From: Sanguinoderma infundibulare
Lineage: Eukaryota; Basidiomycota; Agaricomycetes; Polyporales; Polyporaceae
Direction: 5' to 3'
Length of the DNA stretch: 64,000 nucleotides
NCBI GenBank assembly: GCA_032821775.1
Contig: JAVLRN010000007.1
Location: forward strand, 2,232,001 to 2,296,000
Positions 60,343-64,000 of the stretch are shown here, one piece after another. A program made the translations under genes and the position numbers. The notes under the pieces were generated by a model. That model had not been told where the DNA came from, did no database searches, and saw only the letters and a program-made list of their open reading frames with translations. Each line of letters begins with the position of its first letter. Position 1 is the first letter of the stretch.

Positions 60343-60690
60343 TTACGTGTCTAAAGCAAGTCGCCGCGACTGGTACGACTCGGGCATAGCGAACTGCAGT
60401 GCGCCACGGGCCCATCGCTCCACGAACAAGGGAACAAGGTCAAGTGTGTCATTAATGTCCTCCTCGGTGGTATACGCCGATGACGGCGAATACGCTTTCG
60501 GCTTTGCAGGGCGGTACCCTCGAGGACTCCCCGCCGATTGCTGCGCGCAGTCAGCGAGGATCGGTAATGCAGCTCCGAGGACAGAACTCGCCAAGGAGGG
60601 CACGGCGAGCTGCGTGGCCGAGCAGGGCCCTCGTATCGAGAATATCTTTGCCGTGCGTCCGAGCGTTCCGTGGACATATCCTTGTGGACG
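60343..60690 (-). other. orphan open frame, possible exon or relic
   Basis: A minus-strand frame stays open for about 115 codons after a tag acceptor-like site at 60690 and has coding-like composition: VPSLASSVLGAALPILADCA, then TTEEDINDTLDLVPLFVERW and ARGALQFAMPESYQSRRLAL. A separate frame downstream (60215-60306) ends LLSQLWDVIV before a stop. No family recognised and no clean splice joins them. Confidence 0.25.
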
Positions 60691-61944
60691 CTCCCTCTAT
60701 GGGCGTTTTGGCCAAGTCGTGCGTCAGGGCACGAATGCGCTGTGATTGAATGCGCAGCTTCTGGGCACACGTCGGCACTTGCGGACTCGTATCACCGCAG
60801 GCAGTCCACACCGCTGCCTGTTCGTGGCGCAGGCGCGGGCGAACCACACGTTCTTATAAGACGCGGGGTGTTGTGGTTTCACGGTCAGCAGCTACCGCAC
60901 CGCTCCCTGCATCATGGTTTATGTTTCGCCTTGGCGATTTTGTGCGCCATCCATCCAAATGACAATCCTTGCATCCAGATGATCGATGCGACCCTCATCT
61001 ATCTACCCTGTCTGTTTCTAGAGTCGCAACTCGCCCGCAGGCAATGACGTCATAGCACAACCATGAAAGTGCGTTTATCCTATGTAGACAGTGAGTCAAT
61101 CGACCTAGGCATCCAATTTAAATGTACCGATCTTCGTTTTCAGCGTCAATGGAATATGGCCAAACTATTATCGCAATACTCGTCTCGGCAATCCACGCAC
61201 TGGACAGTGGACGTCGCGATTGCCCTTGGACGCCGGAGCACCCATCCAATAATGAATGGGTGGAGTGACCTCGGCCACGGTCAAGCTTTGTCCGCTCAGT
61301 CCAGACATTTGGTCGACAACGGGTCTTTGTGCGTAGTGGCGTGGAACGGTGCCCCTCTGCTGAAGTTAAAAGGAGCTCTGCCTCGTCGGTACCTGTCCTT
61401 CATTGCATAACTCACCTCAACTAGTGTGTCATGGTGAGCCGCTCTGAGCCACTCATCCCCTCGCGCAGCAGGACTGACCCGAACTTCGTCGTAGACTATC
61501 AACAACTACGCTGAACACGCCGAGCCTTACCACCGTTCGACGACCGAGGTCGTGAGCCGCAACGCCGATGGATGCTGCGCTGCTTCTGAGGACGGGGTGG
61601 ACGACAAGGTCGCTTTAGGATGCTGCGAGGACGATCCTGGGTGTGTGCTGCGACGAGTCATCGATTGTATCCGGGCAAGTTCTTCACGCTCACAGTTACT
61701 CCTCTGTCCACAGAGTGAAGGATGCCTCCTGTGGTTCGCACTGCAAATGCAGCTGCCCTTGCTTGTGCCAGGGTGCCAGTTGCACTTGCCCTCGGTAAGG
61801 CATATCGGTCCCGCGGCGCGTGCTCTGAGAAACACGAGGTCCTCGTCCGAACGCAGGAAACCATAGGAAGTCGCTAGACCACTGTAACGTGCACCGTGGA
61901 CAATTGAGAGATACATACATGCTGCATCCACATCCGCGCCCGTC
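60691..61944. other. intergenic, nothing recognised
   Basis: Short frames only. Contains the 3' flank of the second methyltransferase. Confidence 0.4.
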
Positions 61945-63176
61945 TCACAACCTCGTCACCGACCACTCCAGGACATGATAATGCTCCGTGTTCTCTGGGT
62001 ACGTCCCGAACATGCTCATCCCTCCAACCTCCTTCCTCAGCCGCGCCCGCACCTCCACCCTCGCTCCCGCCGCCGCAAAGACGCCCTCCCAGAGTTCCTT
62101 CCAGCTCTCGGGCGAGTGGCAGTTCATGCGCGTGCCCTCGGCCGGCCGCCACTCGCCCTTGACCGCGCGCCCGCCCTGCACCCCGAAGATCATCGAGCCG
62201 GGGAGGGGCGAGAGGAGCGCGGCAAGGAGGCGTGCGACGTGCGCCTGGCCGTCGAACTGGAAGAGGTGGAAGAAGGCCCCTGTGAAGATCGCCGAGAGGG
62301 TGCCATGCAGCTGGCTGAGGGACGTCACCTCGCCGAGAGGCGGCGCGTCTTGGGCGGGTGAGGTCGACTCGGAGGAAGTGGGGAGGACTGGGGCAGGGGA
62401 GAGGAAGGAGGCGTTGAGGATGTCGCCCTCGAGGAACAGGACTGGGAACGTCTCGGGTGTGGAGCGGAAGAGCTCGTGGCCGAGGTCCCAGAGGGCTATG
62501 GGGCCCGTTCGTGCGTTCGTCAGCAAGCGCAGGACGCAGGACGCAGACTATCGCCTATCGCATCCAATGCTCAGCGGGGGCGCTCACCCTTGCTCAAGTC
62601 GCATGCGATCGCGCCCTGGACCGGCCATCCGTCGAGGACGGCTTTCCGGACGTCATTCCCGACTGGAGCGAGTTAAATCAGAGATCGTGCATCAGCATCA
62701 GCCGAAGTCCACAAGACGATGGAACTAAAAGCTTCGCATGCAATGCGCACAGCAGCATCCCATGTCCAGGAAGACTGCGCCTTCGCGCTGCTTCCCGAGC
62801 TCGATGAACTGGGGGTACGCGGGAAGCCGGGCTATTTTGAGCCTGTTTTGGGGGGATGGCTTCCGTCAGCTCCTGAGAGTCGCCGCCGTGATGCCCACGG
62901 TCGATCAGCGGGGGCGGCACCTCATGAACTCGAACATACGGATGCATGGGTACTTGTAGTGCTGCGAACAGGCTCCGTGAGTGTCTGTTTGACGACGGAG
63001 AGAGGGAGCTCGCATACCCCGAACGCCTTGGTCTGCACCGCGATGATGTGCGTCTTGAGCTCCTCGTCGTCCTGGATCCCTGTCGTCGCTTTCATGAACG
63101 CCTTCTCCTCTTCGTTCGGCGCAAATAGGGACGGGTCGAGTGGCTTCGCCCAGCCTGGGCGGTGCGTTTCAGACAT
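61945..63176 (-). CDS. SAM-dependent methyltransferase (paralogue 2)
   Basis: Close paralogue of the gene at 42661-43812, in the opposite orientation. Five exons with the same intron positions: MSETHRPGWAKPLDPSLFAP, KTHIIAVQTKAFG, YKYPCIRMFEFMR, LKIARLPAYPQFIELGKQRE, the SAM motif AVFLDMGCCFGNDVRKAVLD, LWDLGHELFRSTPETFPVLF, LEGDILNASFLSPAP, SAIFTGAFFHLFQFDGQAHV and a C-terminal FGTYPENTEHYHVLEWSVTR. The SAM-binding glycines and the following acidic residues are kept, and I see no frame break, so both copies look functional. Substrate unknown. Confidence 0.87.
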
Positions 63177-63712
63177 GCCCGGCTTGTCCCCTAGGGTCCC
63201 GAGAGGAGATCGTGGCGGATTGGTGACTGTCTCTCAGCGTCTTGATATTTATATGTTCTGCGAGAACGAGAACGGCAGTCACGCTTTGCAATATGCCGGT
63301 ATGAGGACGAATTGGGGAATGGAATTGCTTCCGGAAGGTCGAGCGATCGAACTCTGTCCTTTCACTGGCCCGATGCCGTGAGGTATAGAAAGGCAACCGT
63401 TTCCCTCCCATTCTGTCCGCTTCTCGATTGGTTTGCATTGCCTATACGGCAGCAAATCTGGATTCGGTGTACACCGGGTTCAATGGGAATTTTCTGGACA
63501 AGTCACAAACCACTCACCACAAACAATGCAGACTGCCGGGCAACGCCCAAAAGATTGAAGTGTAAGTAGATCACTACATAAGGGTCGTACACAACCGCAC
63601 AGACATATTACCATTAAGTCGAGTCTACTAATAAGACCAGCAAGAACAACTACAAACATAAACCTATGCGCAAGTTCCGTTGTCCGATTAGTGCCCCGAT
63701 ATCGATATCTCA
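63177..63712. other. intergenic, nothing recognised
   Basis: Promoter of methyltransferase 2 and 3' flank of the possible gene at the right edge. Confidence 0.4.
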
Positions 63713-63998
63713 GACGTTGAGACTGCGATATACACGGCAATGAACTCTGCAGCGCAGCACGGCAACTCAGTAAAGTGGGAGGTGGTAACAGAGGAGGGCT
63801 CGGACGCACCTGTCTTCAAGAAGTTCGCCGTCAGTATCTATCATCCTGCACTCGGACCAAGTCTCGACGTCCCACTTGCACCAACCCCACCCATCCTTGA
63901 TCTGGAACAGCTTTTCAGTACGCTTGACGTCGGATATCGGGGGCATGTCAGATTCTCACCTCAGGGCGTTTGTGCGGCGCGATGATGACTAGCCATCT
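63713..63998 (-). CDS. possible 3' end of a gene entering from the right edge
   Basis: On the minus strand RWLVIIAPHKRPE (from 63998) ends at a gtgaga donor. After a 49-nt intron ending in aaaag, the frame continues LFQIKDGWGWCKWDVETWSE and IDTDGELLED, then a donor gtgcgt. A last exon after ctgcag would end within 15 codons. The segments look protein-like, but no family is recognised and the 5' part is missing. Confidence 0.3.
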
Positions 63999-64000
63999 CG

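Overview
The window looks like nuclear DNA of a filamentous basidiomycete, probably an Agaricomycete. Genes are GC-rich, sit on both strands and are broken by many short introns of about 48-65 nt with GT(A/G)NGT donors and CAG/TAG acceptors. Several families typical of mushroom genomes are present: a DUF6534-type membrane protein, a GSTFuA-type glutathione transferase, a multi-intron P450, and small Kre9/KNH-like and BRI3-like proteins. There are no rRNA genes, CRISPR arrays or prokaryotic operons.

Layout. 0-7 kb: NOP56 (minus, 3' end outside the window), a gene-poor stretch, a small cysteine-rich tail protein, a degenerate tRNA-like element, and a secreted Kre9/KNH-like protein. 7-19 kb: RIF1 (minus), a leaderless Kre9/KNH-like protein, a cytochrome P450 and an FAD-dependent oxidase-like protein (both plus). 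19-32 kb: an Nha1-type Na+/H+ antiporter (minus), 3 kb without recognisable genes, two small BRI3-like membrane proteins and a DUF6534-type membrane protein (all minus). 32-44 kb: a YEATS2-like chromatin protein (minus), RAD27/FEN1 (plus), NOP12 (minus), a gene relic and a methyltransferase (plus). 44-57 kb: an uncharacterised coiled-coil protein (minus), ERG24 (plus), an F-box protein lying between two copies of a decayed sequence, a GSTFuA-type transferase and a GNAT acetyltransferase (plus), and a kinesin-7-like motor (minus). 57-64 kb: a third Kre9/KNH-like protein, an orphan frame, a second methyltransferase paralogue, and what may be the 3' end of another gene at the right edge.

Most genes are housekeeping and unrelated in pathway: snoRNP and rRNA maturation (NOP56, NOP12), replication and telomere control (RIF1, RAD27), sterol synthesis (ERG24), ion homeostasis (antiporter), chromatin (YEATS2-like) and microtubule transport (kinesin). 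I see no complete biosynthetic cluster and no clear new multi-gene system. The least explained material is the family of small Kre9/KNH-like proteins (one without a signal peptide), the cysteine-rich tail protein with an 11-nt microexon, the pair of BRI3-like mini-proteins, the inverted methyltransferase duplicates, and the relics and the inverted repeat between genes. Exon coordinates come from reading splice signals by eye.
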